In this document: positions 8,922 through 18,590 of the stretch, in pieces | Layout: each line of letters opens with the position of its first letter | Position numbering within the stretch: position 1 is the first letter of the stretch | Assembly: GCA_021841025.1 (NCBI GenBank) | Contig: JAKBWA010000010.1 | Coordinates: 62,001-126,000, forward strand | Length of the DNA: 64,000 bases | Source: Bacillota bacterium | Lineage (GTDB): Bacteria; Bacillota; Sulfobacillia; Sulfobacillales; Sulfobacillaceae | Reading direction: 5' to 3' | Program-made: the position numbers and the translations under genes | Notes under the pieces: generated by a model | Seen by the model: the letters and a program-made list of their open reading frames with translations, nothing else | What the model was told of the DNA's origin: nothing | Database searches by the model: none

Positions 8922-8976
8922 GGGTAGGTGAGATTTTAGCAAAGAGCCCTGAAGGCTTTTGCTACATCACCTACCC
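8922..8976. other. long near-perfect hairpin between two minus-strand genes
   Basis: GGGTAGGTGA (8922-8931) pairs with TCACCTACCC (8967-8976), and inside it TAGCAAA and AGCC pair with GGCT and TTGCTA. The stem covers nearly all of the 55 nt. Neither strand has a good T-run after it, so it is not a textbook terminator. It could stabilise the 3' end of the upstream message or act in the leader of the regulator operon. Confidence 0.6.
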
Positions 8977-9016
8977 CTGTTCTTGACACCGTGCCAAACA
9001 ATCTCTTTGGGCTATG

Positions 9017-9511
9017 CTAGGCTTGTTCCAAGTGGTTATTGGAATGATCCTTCAGCAAGCGCTCCAATCGTTCGATCTGTTGATGAGATTGTCCCAGCTT
9101 ATATGATAGTTCCTGCATTTCCCTTGCCTGCCTGTCCACGCGCTCCTGGCGATGCCTCATTTCATCGGTTAATACTTCCAGGAGTTGTTTCATCATAGCC
9201 TGCTGTGACTCCATGATCTTCATGAAAGGCTGCCAGGTGCCAACATCATTTGATCCCGCTGAAGATGGAGCCAAATGTGCGGAGTGAGATCGTCTGGGAT
9301 GTACAACCTCGCGTCCTGATTCAAACTCCTGTGCTAAAGCGCGAAAGGACTCCCGGTCCGACTGCAACAAGTCGTGAGTATCAACAACATAGGGACGACC
9401 AGCTACGCCTTCCTGCCGTTTAGCCGGCAGCCGTCCTTTGCGAATGTCCGTTCGCAAGACAACGGCCAACTCCGGTGCTGATTCGATAAGCTGGGATAAA
9501 GTCACTTCCAA
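9017..9511 (-). CDS. putative DNA-binding protein with C-terminal coiled coil
   Basis: Not a family I can name firmly. Residues 1-50 (LSQLIESAPELAVVLRTDIR, then GRPYVVDTHDLLQ) resemble the small helix-turn-helix modules of MerR/excisionase-like proteins, in which a helix pair is followed by a short beta wing. Residues 95-160 are rich in Q, E, R and L with heptad spacing, predicting a long coiled coil. A polar linker with PRRSHSAH joins them. Start is TTG at 9511 with AAGGAGG 9 nt upstream; a GTG two codons on is possible. It stands alone on the minus strand. Two AAATTTCT direct repeats (9534-9541 and 9550-9557) lie just upstream and may be regulatory. Confidence 0.6.
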   Translation of the reverse strand: MEVTLSQLIESAPELAVVLRTDIRKGRLPAKRQEGVAGRPYVVDTHDLLQSDRESFRALAQEFESGREVVHPRRSHSAHLAPSSAGSNDVGTWQPFMKIMESQQAMMKQLLEVLTDEMRHRQERVDRQAREMQELSYKLGQSHQQIERLERLLKDHSNNHLEQA

Positions 9512-9708
9512 TTAGATAAACCTCCTTAGACTCAAATTTCTAGTCGCTTAAATTTCTGTACTCTAATTTTGCTTTGGCAAAGGTATTATCTAATAATCAG
9601 CTTTCCCCATTTTACTTATTTCATTCCATAACCTATCTAACCAACCCGCTGGCATGAAGAGCCACAGGCCAACACGTCTCGCGTGGGGCAGATACTAAGG
9701 ATTCAAAA

Positions 9709-10305
9709 TTAGCGGCCAAACCGGGGTTCCTGCCCTTTTAATAAACGACGCCAGTTGCTTCTGTGGGCCCATAGGGCCAAAATCACCGCAGGCAGGCCAA
9801 AAAACCACAAACTTGTCGTCTGACCAAATAGCCAAAAGCCCACCAAAGCAGCCACCATTGCCGAAAATGAGGCGAGAGAGACAATCCGAAATATAAACAC
9901 GATCAAAGCAAACCCCACAATGGCAATCGCGCCTGCAGGCCAAAACAGGGCGATCAACACCCCTAGAGACGTCGCAATTCCTTTGCCTCCTTTGAATTTC
10001 ATAAAAGGCGAAAAAACATGTCCCAACACGGCCGCCAGTCCCGCTAAACAAACCCAGATTTCATGATGCGGCAAAAAGTGAAACGCAATTGAAATGGCCG
10101 CCACCCCTTTTAGCGCATCAAAAAATAGCACGGCAAGGCCGACCCAGATGCCGAACGTTCTGGCAACGTTGGTCGCCCCAATATTCTTGCTGCCATGTTC
10201 ACGAATATCTGTTTGAAACCGCCACTTGGCCAGCAAGTATCCAAAGGGTACAGATCCCAAAATAAAAGACGCCAGCAACACCAAAAATGTCTGCCATGGC
10301 GACAC
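9709..10305 (-). CDS. plsY: glycerol-3-phosphate acyltransferase PlsY
   Basis: Membrane enzyme that moves an acyl group from acyl-phosphate to glycerol-3-phosphate, the first step of phospholipid synthesis. All three family motifs are visible: SVPFGYLLA in the first helix, GSKNIGATNVART, and GHVFSPFMKFKGGKGIATSLG. Several hydrophobic segments fit the usual multi-pass topology. The open frame extends to 10362, but a GTG at 10305 (MSPWQTFLVLLASF) has GAGGAGG 7 nt upstream and starts directly at the first membrane helix, so I prefer it (198 aa). Confidence 0.93.
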   Translation of the reverse strand: MSPWQTFLVLLASFILGSVPFGYLLAKWRFQTDIREHGSKNIGATNVARTFGIWVGLAVLFFDALKGVAAISIAFHFLPHHEIWVCLAGLAAVLGHVFSPFMKFKGGKGIATSLGVLIALFWPAGAIAIVGFALIVFIFRIVSLASFSAMVAALVGFWLFGQTTSLWFFGLPAVILALWAHRSNWRRLLKGQEPRFGR

Positions 10306-10441
10306 GCCATTTCCTCCTCGTTTCGTTCCGATTGGCACTTTGTCAGGGTAGGACTCTTTCACCCTTGAACGCCATTCTTATACCCTCACGCAACCCGCAT
10401 CCGCTAACTCCCTTTTGCGTCTATTATTTATATCGTACACT

Positions 10442-10485
10442 AAAAAAGAAAGAGGAGAGCGAAAAATCTCCGGCTCTCCTCTTTC
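10442..10485 (-). terminator. rho-independent terminator of groESL
   Basis: Perfect 13-bp arms GAAAGAGGAGAGC (10448-10460) and GCTCTCCTCTTTC (10473-10485). On the minus strand the stem is followed by TTTTTT. It lies 15 nt beyond the groEL stop. Confidence 0.93.
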
Positions 10486-10499
10486 CTTCGGGTGAGGCT

Positions 10500-12152
<1,653 letters not shown>

Positions 12153-12180
12153 TTACCTCCTAGCTAATTCAAAAAAATAG

Positions 12181-12483
12181 TTAAATGTGAGCCATCGAAG
12201 GACTCAATGTCGCTAACACGTCGTCTTCTTTCAATAGCCAGTAGTCTTGGCCTTCGACTCGCACTTTCGTTGCAGACGCTTCGTTGAACAGCACCACGTC
12301 TTCTAAGTGAATTTCCAAGGGAACTCTCGTACCGGTGGACAACAGGCGTCCTGAACCCACCGCCACTACACGTCCTCGCTGCGGATTGTCTTTCGCGGTG
12401 TCGGGCAACACAATCCCCGAAGACATAGTATCGTCACTCAAAACTTGTACCACAATGTGATCACCAAGCGGACGAATTTCCAC
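12181..12483 (-). CDS. groES: co-chaperonin GroES
   Basis: Lid protein of the GroEL chamber, 100 aa. It has the family N-terminus IRPLGDHIVVQ, a mobile-loop region (SSGIVLPDTAKDNPQRG) and the C-terminal DDVLATL. The start is GTG at 12483 with AAGGAGGAG upstream. First gene of the groESL operon. Confidence 0.96.
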   Translation of the reverse strand: MEIRPLGDHIVVQVLSDDTMSSGIVLPDTAKDNPQRGRVVAVGSGRLLSTGTRVPLEIHLEDVVLFNEASATKVRVEGQDYWLLKEDDVLATLSPSMAHI

Positions 12484-12526
12484 AGTTGTTCTCCTCCTTG
12501 CAACGCATGTAATTATGTTTGATTTG

Positions 12527-12553
12527 TTAGCACTCTATGTCGGCGAGTGCTAA
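12527..12553. promoter_or_regulatory. CIRCE operator (HrcA site)
   Basis: TTAGCACTC, nine spacer bases, GAGTGCTAA: an exact match to the CIRCE consensus. It lies between the groES promoter and the groES start, so HrcA repression of groESL is expected. Confidence 0.97.
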
Positions 12554-12567
12554 CGTACCCATAAAGC

Positions 12568-12596
12568 AGTTTACTCAAAAGCTTAAGACGCGTCAA
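12568..12596 (-). promoter_or_regulatory. candidate sigma-A promoter of groESL
   Basis: On the minus strand TTGACG (12596-12591), 17-nt spacer, TAAACT (12573-12568). The start point would fall just upstream of CIRCE, the usual arrangement. Confidence 0.65.
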
Positions 12597-12680
12597 ATAA
12601 TGCTCAGACGAACAAAAGCCGGGTTTTTAACTATTTTCCTCCAAATATCTCAGTATTACTCTAAAAATCTATGGCAATCA

Positions 12681-13160
12681 TTAATTTTTGTGTTCTGTTC
12701 GTCCGTGGATTAAAGAGAGGGCGTGATCCAAAACCGGCAATACGACAGGCAAAAGTTCCTGAACTGCTTTGAGCGATCCCGGAAAGTTAATGATTAAGCT
12801 TTCCTGGGCCTGAGCGCAAACATTTCTGGACAACATACCCATAGGGGTGTGCTTACGTGACTCATACCGCAAAGCCTCGCTCATTCCCACCACCTCGCGG
12901 GTCATGACCCGCGAGGTGGCTTCGGGCATATTATCGCGAGGGCCTAATCCTGTTCCTCCTGTGGTCAAAATCAAATCGATACCTTGATCAACCCACGCCT
13001 GTAATTGCCTGGCCAAAACCTCTTCGTCGTCCGCAAGGATCTTGTGATCCACAACGGTTCCTAAGCCTCCCACACTCTCACGCAAAAAATGTCCCGATGT
13101 ATCCTCCCGTTGTCCCGCCGCTCCTTTATCACTGCTCGTGAGAATCGCTATTTTCCACAT
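12681..13160 (-). CDS. mog: molybdopterin adenylyltransferase / MoaB-MogA family
   Basis: Activates molybdopterin by adenylation before molybdenum insertion. It shows the family core TTGGTGLGPRDNMPEATSRV and the later INFPGS segment. The frame is open to 13226, but the ATG at 13160 (MWKIAILTSSDKGAAG) matches the family start and has AAGGAAGGGA upstream. It overlaps moaC by 32 nt. MogA and MoaB are hard to separate by eye, so the exact name is less sure than the role. The cofactor would serve enzymes such as the molybdopterin oxidoreductase at 44-46 kb. Confidence 0.9.
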   Translation of the reverse strand: MWKIAILTSSDKGAAGQREDTSGHFLRESVGGLGTVVDHKILADDEEVLARQLQAWVDQGIDLILTTGGTGLGPRDNMPEATSRVMTREVVGMSEALRYESRKHTPMGMLSRNVCAQAQESLIINFPGSLKAVQELLPVVLPVLDHALSLIHGRTEHKN

Positions 13161-13641
13161 AGTCCCTTCCTTCCCGAATGAAGTGGCCAGATCGTCCTCC
13201 TGATTTCTCCAAAAGAACGACATCACTTAATACCATGGTCCGATCCATGGCTTTAAGCATGTCATACAGTGTCAAAAGGCTAGCGGTAACGGCCACTAAT
13301 GCTTCCATTTCGACCCCCGTCGAAGCCGTTGTACGGACCTGGGATTCGACGACAAAAGCATCGTTTCCTACCTCAATGCGGATCTCCGTTCCCGTCAAAG
13401 GGAGGGGATGACACAAAGGAATCCATTCCCCCGTTTTTTTTGCAGCCATAATGCCTGCAACACGGCTCACAGCCAAGACATCCCCTTTGGGAACACGCCC
13501 TTCTAATACGGATTGGCAAATTTGGGGAGAAGCATGCAATACCCCCCGGGCCCGCGCCATGCGCTCGGTAATGGCTTTCTGCCCCACGTCTACCATGTGT
13601 ACCTCGCCGCGCTCATTCAAGTGGTTAGGATAATTATCCAA
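13129..13641 (-). CDS. moaC: cyclic pyranopterin monophosphate synthase MoaC
   Basis: Second half of the first step of molybdenum cofactor synthesis. The signatures PLCHPLPLTGTEI and GVEMEALVAVTASLLTLYDMLKA are clear, as is the N-terminal MVDVGQKAITER. Two starts are possible: GTG at 13647 lies almost on the ribosome site, whereas TTG at 13641 has AGGAGG 7 nt upstream, so the TTG is preferred. It is probably co-transcribed with the upstream M20 hydrolase and downstream mog. Confidence 0.93.
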   Translation of the reverse strand: MDNYPNHLNERGEVHMVDVGQKAITERMARARGVLHASPQICQSVLEGRVPKGDVLAVSRVAGIMAAKKTGEWIPLCHPLPLTGTEIRIEVGNDAFVVESQVRTTASTGVEMEALVAVTASLLTLYDMLKAMDRTMVLSDVVLLEKSGGRSGHFIREGRDYVENSDSHEQ

Positions 13642-13687
13642 GGCCACACCTCCTAGGCTACTTCAACAACAGGGACTCCCCCTGTGA

Positions 13688-14839
13688 TCACAAATAATAA
13701 GCCACTAAAGCGTATGCTTTGGCCCCTGTTATCAAAGCTCTTTCGTCCAAATTAAACTGAGAGGAATGAATGCCCCTCACAAAGTTCGGCCCTACGACAC
13801 CCACATGCAAATTCGTTGCGGGAACCCGTTGCGCAATATAGGCAAAATCCTCCGCCCCCATGGACGGAGCGGACAAGCGCCTGACAGATTGCGGACCCAA
13901 TTCCCGTTGCAATAATGCTTCCACCCGATTGGTCCATTGTGCATCGGCCACCAAAGGTGGATATCCCCGGATTATCTCTACATCCGCTTTCGCCCGGTAA
14001 CTCTGGGCGATTTGGCCCACCAACTGGGAAAACCGCTCTAGAATCAAATCTACCTTATCTGGAGACAGGATGCGGATAGTCCCCGTCAATTCGACATAGT
14101 CCGCAATGACATTTTCGCGGTAACCGCCGTGAATCGTGCCAAAAGTGATAACTAATGATTCCACCGGATTTTGCTCACGGCTCACCAATGTCTGGCAGCC
14201 TTGAATGATGGCACTGGATGCCACGATAGCATCAACCCCCAGTTGGGGATGGGCCCCATGTCCGCCTTGACCATACACTTTGATGGTGAAATCGTTTGCA
14301 GAGGCCATAGCCGGCCCGCTGAACACGCCAATATGTCCCCATGGCAATTCGCTGTCGACATGCGTCATCACGGCACGGCTTACCGGGGGATTATCCAATA
14401 CCCCGGCTTCAATCATGGGCAAAGCGCCCCCAGGTCCCTCCTCGCCCGGTTGGAACATCAGCGTGACGGGATGGGTTAATTCGGATTCCGAACGGCTTAA
14501 ATAATAGGCCGCCCCCAGAAGCATGGCCGTATGCGCATCATGTCCGCAAGCGTGCATTCGGTTTGGCACACGGGAACTAAAAGGCAAATTGGTCTGTTCT
14601 GCCACCGGCAATCCATCCATATCTGCGCGGAGTAACACCGCTTCGCCTTCTTTGGGCCCCATCTGGGCCACGACCCCATTTTCAATAATCCGGCAGTGAT
14701 GGATCCCTAATTCATCCAATGAACGCTCGACAAGATCGGCCGTTTTCGGCGTGTTCAGGCCAAGTTCTGGTTGTTGATGAATTTGTCTGCGAATGTTTAC
14801 CATCCAGGGTTGAATTTCTTCCCATAGTGTTTCGTTCAT
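13688..14839 (-). CDS. M20D-family amidohydrolase / carboxypeptidase
   Basis: Metal-dependent hydrolase of N-acyl amino acids or similar amides (hippurate hydrolase / HipO / AmaA type). The metal-site motif MHACGHDAHTAML covers residues 95-107 (Cys98 and His100 being the M20D-type ligands), PGEEGPGGA follows at 131, and MGAEDFAY and IHSSQFNLDE are near the C-terminus. The substrate cannot be told from sequence. The ATG at 14839 has only a weak ribosome site. It lies 46 nt upstream of moaC on the same strand. Confidence 0.88.
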   Translation of the reverse strand: MNETLWEEIQPWMVNIRRQIHQQPELGLNTPKTADLVERSLDELGIHHCRIIENGVVAQMGPKEGEAVLLRADMDGLPVAEQTNLPFSSRVPNRMHACGHDAHTAMLLGAAYYLSRSESELTHPVTLMFQPGEEGPGGALPMIEAGVLDNPPVSRAVMTHVDSELPWGHIGVFSGPAMASANDFTIKVYGQGGHGAHPQLGVDAIVASSAIIQGCQTLVSREQNPVESLVITFGTIHGGYRENVIADYVELTGTIRILSPDKVDLILERFSQLVGQIAQSYRAKADVEIIRGYPPLVADAQWTNRVEALLQRELGPQSVRRLSAPSMGAEDFAYIAQRVPATNLHVGVVGPNFVRGIHSSQFNLDERALITGAKAYALVAYYL

Positions 14840-15187
14840 AAAAATGTCCCGGAACCCCAGCCTGACGGCCGGAGGGATAACGCCAAAGGCGTTTCCCTTA
14901 CCCGTATCTCCTTTCTGTCATGTGATCGTTATAAACTTCTCGCGGTAGCCAGTGAGATGCTGATTGCAGTGTACAACAACACGAGCGGGGAATCCTCGGG
15001 AAAAATGCACTCAATGAGAAAATGTCGGCTGAGCTTGCTTGCTTTTTACCACTTCTGTTCTTCTTGCCGACAAAAACTCCCCACCGGCGCTCCTTCGCTT
15101 GAATCCTTTGATCGCATATTGTTTCGCCAAACCGCGTACACATCATGTAGCTTGGACGGCCTTGTCCTTTAAGGAGTGGACTTCAAA
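14840..15187. other. divergent intergenic region with a structured leader
   Basis: Separates the minus-strand M20 hydrolase from the plus-strand deacetylase. On the hydrolase side, GGG (14874-14876) pairs with CCC (14895-14897) around a perfect AACGCC/GGCGTT stem (14879-14893). A GC-rich second stretch with CCGG blocks follows up to the start codon. I do not recognise a known riboswitch in it. No convincing promoter was found for the deacetylase. Confidence 0.4.
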
Positions 15188-15898
15188 GTGAAACCAACAT
15201 CGAAATGGCTTCTTGTCGGCCCCATTATTATCGTGACACTAGCGTTTTGGTTAGTCAGCCAGCCGGCGAGTGCTCAAGAGCCCTTAAGGCATGTAGTCAC
15301 CAACAAAAAAGTCGTGGCGTTAACTTTCGACGATGGCCCTTCGCCGAAATACACTCTTCTCATTCTAAATACCCTGTCTCGTTACCATGCCCACGCCACC
15401 TTTTTCGTGATCGGCAGTGAAGCCCAGCACTTTCCCCATCTTGTCTCGGACATCGTAAAGCAGGGATCAATCGTGGCCAATCATGGATGGAGCCATTTGA
15501 ATGTACGCCGCGAAGGGGCAAGAACTTTGTGGGCCGACGCAAACAAAACCGCCAAATATATGGCATCACTCAACATAGCCATGATTCCTTTTTACCGGCC
15601 TCCTTATGGGCTGGTGTCTTCCGCTTTGCTTAAAACTTTCAGCGAACAGGGCTACCGTGTGGTTCTCTGGTCAATTGACACCAAAGACTGGGCTCGGCCT
15701 GGAGTCGGTTCCATTATCCAGCATGTAACGACTCAGGTTAAGCCCGGTGCCATTATTTTAATGCATGACGGCGGCGGTAACCGCTCCCAAACCCTTACTG
15801 CCCTCAATACAATTCTGGAACAATTAACCCAAATGGGATACAAAGCAGTGACGTTGCCAACCTTGCTCAAAGACGGCATGTCCCCCGCCAAAATCTAA
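15188..15898 (+). CDS. secreted polysaccharide deacetylase (NodB domain)
   Basis: Exported enzyme of carbohydrate esterase family 4, likely acting on peptidoglycan or another amino sugar polymer. Using GTG 15188 (AAGGAG 11 nt upstream) the protein has a short basic N-terminus, a hydrophobic stretch and a cleavage site ASA before Gln30. NodB motif 1 is TFDDGPSP (Asp48, Asp49) and motif 2 is HGWSHLN (His99, His103), followed by RPPYG, WSIDTKDW and LMHDGGG. The earlier GTG at 15176 abuts the ribosome site and is unlikely. It stands alone. Confidence 0.92.
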   Translation: MKPTSKWLLVGPIIIVTLAFWLVSQPASAQEPLRHVVTNKKVVALTFDDGPSPKYTLLILNTLSRYHAHATFFVIGSEAQHFPHLVSDIVKQGSIVANHGWSHLNVRREGARTLWADANKTAKYMASLNIAMIPFYRPPYGLVSSALLKTFSEQGYRVVLWSIDTKDWARPGVGSIIQHVTTQVKPGAIILMHDGGGNRSQTLTALNTILEQLTQMGYKAVTLPTLLKDGMSPAKI

Positions 15899-15958
15899 TA
15901 CGCAAGAACCCTGGGCTGCGGAAATTTTCTTCGATCCTCTGCCCGCGGATAACCACTT

Positions 15959-16810
15959 CTAATGGGAATAATCATAAAATCCACGCCCGCTCTTCCGTCC
16001 CAAAAGTCCGGCATCCACCATCTTCTGCAATAACGGCGCCGGACGGTACTTTGAATCCTTGAACCCGTCATACAAGACATTCATAATGGCCAAACACGTG
16101 TCCAAGCCAATAAAATCTGCCAGGGTTAAAGGTCCCATAGGATGATTCATGCCGAGTTTCATCACCGTGTCGATACCTTCTTTGGTAGCCACCCCCTCTT
16201 GCAGCGCAAATATGGCTTCATTTATCATAGGCATCAAGATGCGATTGGAAATAAACCCGGGGTAGTCCTGAACCACAACCGCCGTCTTGTTCATCATCTG
16301 TGCCCATGTTTTTACCTGGCTGACCGTCTCGTCTGTGGTCATCCCCCCCGCTATCACTTCGACAAGCCGCATTACGGGCACGGGATTCATAAAATGCATG
16401 CCAACGACTCGTTCTGGGACCGGAACATGGCTAGCCATGCGTGAAATCGAAATCGCCGAGGTGTTGGAGGCCAAAATTGTCGACCGATCGACGATTTCGC
16501 TTAAGCGCCCGAATAGTTCTGTTTTTTGCCTTTCGTCTTCGATGATGGCCTCAATCGCCAAATCGATGCCTTGCACGGATTGAAGGTTAGGAAGAACAGA
16601 AATTCTATCCAACACCGCTTCCTGATCTTTAACCGTGAGTGCTTCTTTTTGTCCCTTCCGTTCCAAATGGATACGTATCGCCTGGAGCGCTTTGTCTGTT
16701 TGCCCAGGCAAGGCGTCCCACAAAAACACTTGAAAACCCGACAGTGCCGCCGTCTCTGCAATGCCCCCGCCCATTTGCCCAGAACCAGCCACCAACATAC
16801 GCACCGACAT
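15959..16810 (-). CDS. hbd: 3-hydroxybutyryl-CoA / 3-hydroxyacyl-CoA dehydrogenase
   Basis: Oxidises or reduces 3-hydroxyacyl-CoA with NAD(H). The NAD-binding [14 protein letters not shown] is at residues 9-22. The catalytic His is in [11 protein letters not shown], followed by the Pro-Gly-Phe segment [18 protein letters not shown] and the C-terminal [16 protein letters not shown]. The 283-aa single-domain form is typical of Hbd/PaaH. It follows a thiolase gene on the same strand, so together they could carry acetoacetyl-CoA chemistry in fatty acid or butyrate metabolism. Confidence 0.92.
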   Translation of the reverse strand: MSVRMLVAGSGQMGGGIAETAALSGFQVFLWDALPGQTDKALQAIRIHLERKGQKEALTVKDQEAVLDRISVLPNLQSVQGIDLAIEAIIEDERQKTELFGRLSEIVDRSTILASNTSAISISRMASHVPVPERVVGMHFMNPVPVMRLVEVIAGGMTTDETVSQVKTWAQMMNKTAVVVQDYPGFISNRILMPMINEAIFALQEGVATKEGIDTVMKLGMNHPMGPLTLADFIGLDTCLAIMNVLYDGFKDSKYRPAPLLQKMVDAGLLGRKSGRGFYDYSH

Positions 16811-17055
16811 GTTATCTCATCTGCCTTTCTCCACATGTCTAACCTAAGACATGTTCACAATTTCCGGGTCTGTTCCGGACCATTGCCACCCCTAAAAGAA
16901 CATGATCATGGCCAGGTCCCAAGACTCAAAATATTCCTGGGGTTTATTCGCCATTCATCGGCTTTCTGTACCATGGCGCGGTCGATCGATACAACACTCT
17001 GCAAACTCTTTGCAGACGTTCCATGGTTCGTGCAGGGCCTATTCTTTGCCTTGTT

Positions 17056-18246
17056 CTAATCTACACGCACTAGTGTGGCTTCACCCTGCCCGCCACCGCT
17101 GCAGATCGTGGCCACGCCATACCCTCCGCCAATGCGCTGCAATTCTCGGATAAGTGTCATAAGAATTCTAGCCCCGGAAGCGCCAATAGGATGGCCCAAT
17201 GCTACCGCTCCGCCGTTCACGTTCACGATGTCAGGATTGAACTCAGCCACTTTCATACTGGTCAAAGTCACTGCGGCAAACGCTTCATTGATTTCAATGC
17301 GTTTGAGTTCTGACACATCGACACCCGCTCGCACCAAGGCCATTTGGGCAGCATAAGCAGGAACCGTGTGCAGATATTTTGGCTCCCTCGACGCATACCC
17401 CGAACTGACAAGGGTTGCAAGCACTGGAAGGCCCAGGTCCTTCGCTGTTTGCCGTTCCATGACAACGAGTGCGGAAGCCCCGTCAGTTAATCCGGGAGCA
17501 TTGCCAGCGGTAACTGTACCGTCTTCGACGAACACCGGACGCAGTGCACTAATCTTCTCTTGTGTGGTGTCACGACGAGGACCCATATCATGTTCAATCA
17601 CTGTTTTTTCTCCGTGCCGCCCCTTAAGGGTAAACGGTTCCACTTCCTCGGCAAAGAGCCCTTGGTCAATGGCTTGAATGGCGCGCACGTGGCTGCGATA
17701 AGCCCATTCGTCCTGCTCTTGGCGGGATATGTTGAATTCTTTGGCGACTTCACTGCCATAAACGCCCATGTGGCATTGGCCGAAACTACACCACAAACCA
17801 TCTTTGATCACCGAATCCACCAGGACTCCATCACCCATGCGCAACCCATAGCGTGCTCCCTCAATAAGATATGGAGCCTGGCTCATCGATTCCATGCCGC
17901 CTGCCACCGCCGAATGAATTTCTCCCGCGCGAATAGCCATATCTGCCAAATTCACCGCACGCAAACTCGAAGCGCATACCTTGTTGATTGTGTCTGAAGG
18001 AACAGTTTCAGGCATACCTGCTCCCATCGATGCCTGACGCGAAGGAATTTGTCCGGCTCCCGCCTGGACCACTTGTCCCATAAAGACGTAGTCAATGATA
18101 GCGGGATCAATCTGGGTACGATCCAAAGCAGCTCGAATCGCGTGCGCTCCCAGCACCGTCGCCGGCACATCCTTCAAAGCACCGCCAAAGGGCACAAATG
18201 GAGTACGAGCTAAACTTACAACAACACTTTCCGGCATATCTCTCAT
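17056..18246 (-). CDS. acetyl-CoA acetyltransferase (thiolase)
   Basis: Condenses or cleaves acetoacetyl-CoA and longer 3-ketoacyl-CoA. The nucleophilic Cys91 is in INKVCASSLRAV, the catalytic His is in NVNGGAVALGHPIGASGARI, and the second Cys is in ICSGGGQGEA. Length (396 aa) is standard. The ATG at 18246 lies only 3 nt from AAAGG; the in-frame ATG at 18237 (MPESVVV) has a better spacing of 10 nt. It is upstream of hbd, 245 nt apart. Confidence 0.93.
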   Translation of the reverse strand: MRDMPESVVVSLARTPFVPFGGALKDVPATVLGAHAIRAALDRTQIDPAIIDYVFMGQVVQAGAGQIPSRQASMGAGMPETVPSDTINKVCASSLRAVNLADMAIRAGEIHSAVAGGMESMSQAPYLIEGARYGLRMGDGVLVDSVIKDGLWCSFGQCHMGVYGSEVAKEFNISRQEQDEWAYRSHVRAIQAIDQGLFAEEVEPFTLKGRHGEKTVIEHDMGPRRDTTQEKISALRPVFVEDGTVTAGNAPGLTDGASALVVMERQTAKDLGLPVLATLVSSGYASREPKYLHTVPAYAAQMALVRAGVDVSELKRIEINEAFAAVTLTSMKVAEFNPDIVNVNGGAVALGHPIGASGARILMTLIRELQRIGGGYGVATICSGGGQGEATLVRVD

Positions 18247-18395
18247 CTGCCTTTCGTCCGCGGATTCCGTCCCCGGAACAGAATTTTATCCAGAAAACCA
18301 GGCGAAACACAACCACCTGTTCTCCTACACCCCTCTCCCCCAAGAGCCATTCATGAAAGAGAACACCTGGCCCGATTTTGACTGGTTCTCATGCC

Positions 18396-18401
18396 ATTAT
18401 A
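18396..18401 (-). promoter_or_regulatory. candidate -10 element upstream of thiolase
   Basis: A perfect TATAAT on the minus strand, about 150 nt before the thiolase start. No good -35 hexamer is found at 17 nt, so this is tentative. Apart from this and the murA terminator, the 18247-18590 gap shows nothing else. Confidence 0.3.
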
Positions 18402-18497
18402 CTGCGACAGCTATGGATCGAGTAGGCTAAATCTCTTCCGAGAAAAGCATGAACGTAGTTAGTGTTCTTTAACACCACATGAGGACTGTGCCGGGGG

Positions 18498-18554
18498 AAA
18501 AATCCTGAGTATCCCTCAGAATACATAAATTCCAAGGGATACTCAGGATTTTTT
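18498..18554 (-). terminator. strong bidirectional-type terminator after murA
   Basis: Perfect 19-bp inverted repeat: AATCCTGAGTATCCCT with flanking A's (18498-18516) against AGGGATACTCAGGATT with flanking T's (18535-18554), loop 18 nt. T-runs follow the stem on both strands. It closes the tsaD-to-murA gene block. Confidence 0.93.
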
Positions 18555-18590
18555 GGTAAGCTTCAAAGGGAAATTTTTGCGCACAACACA

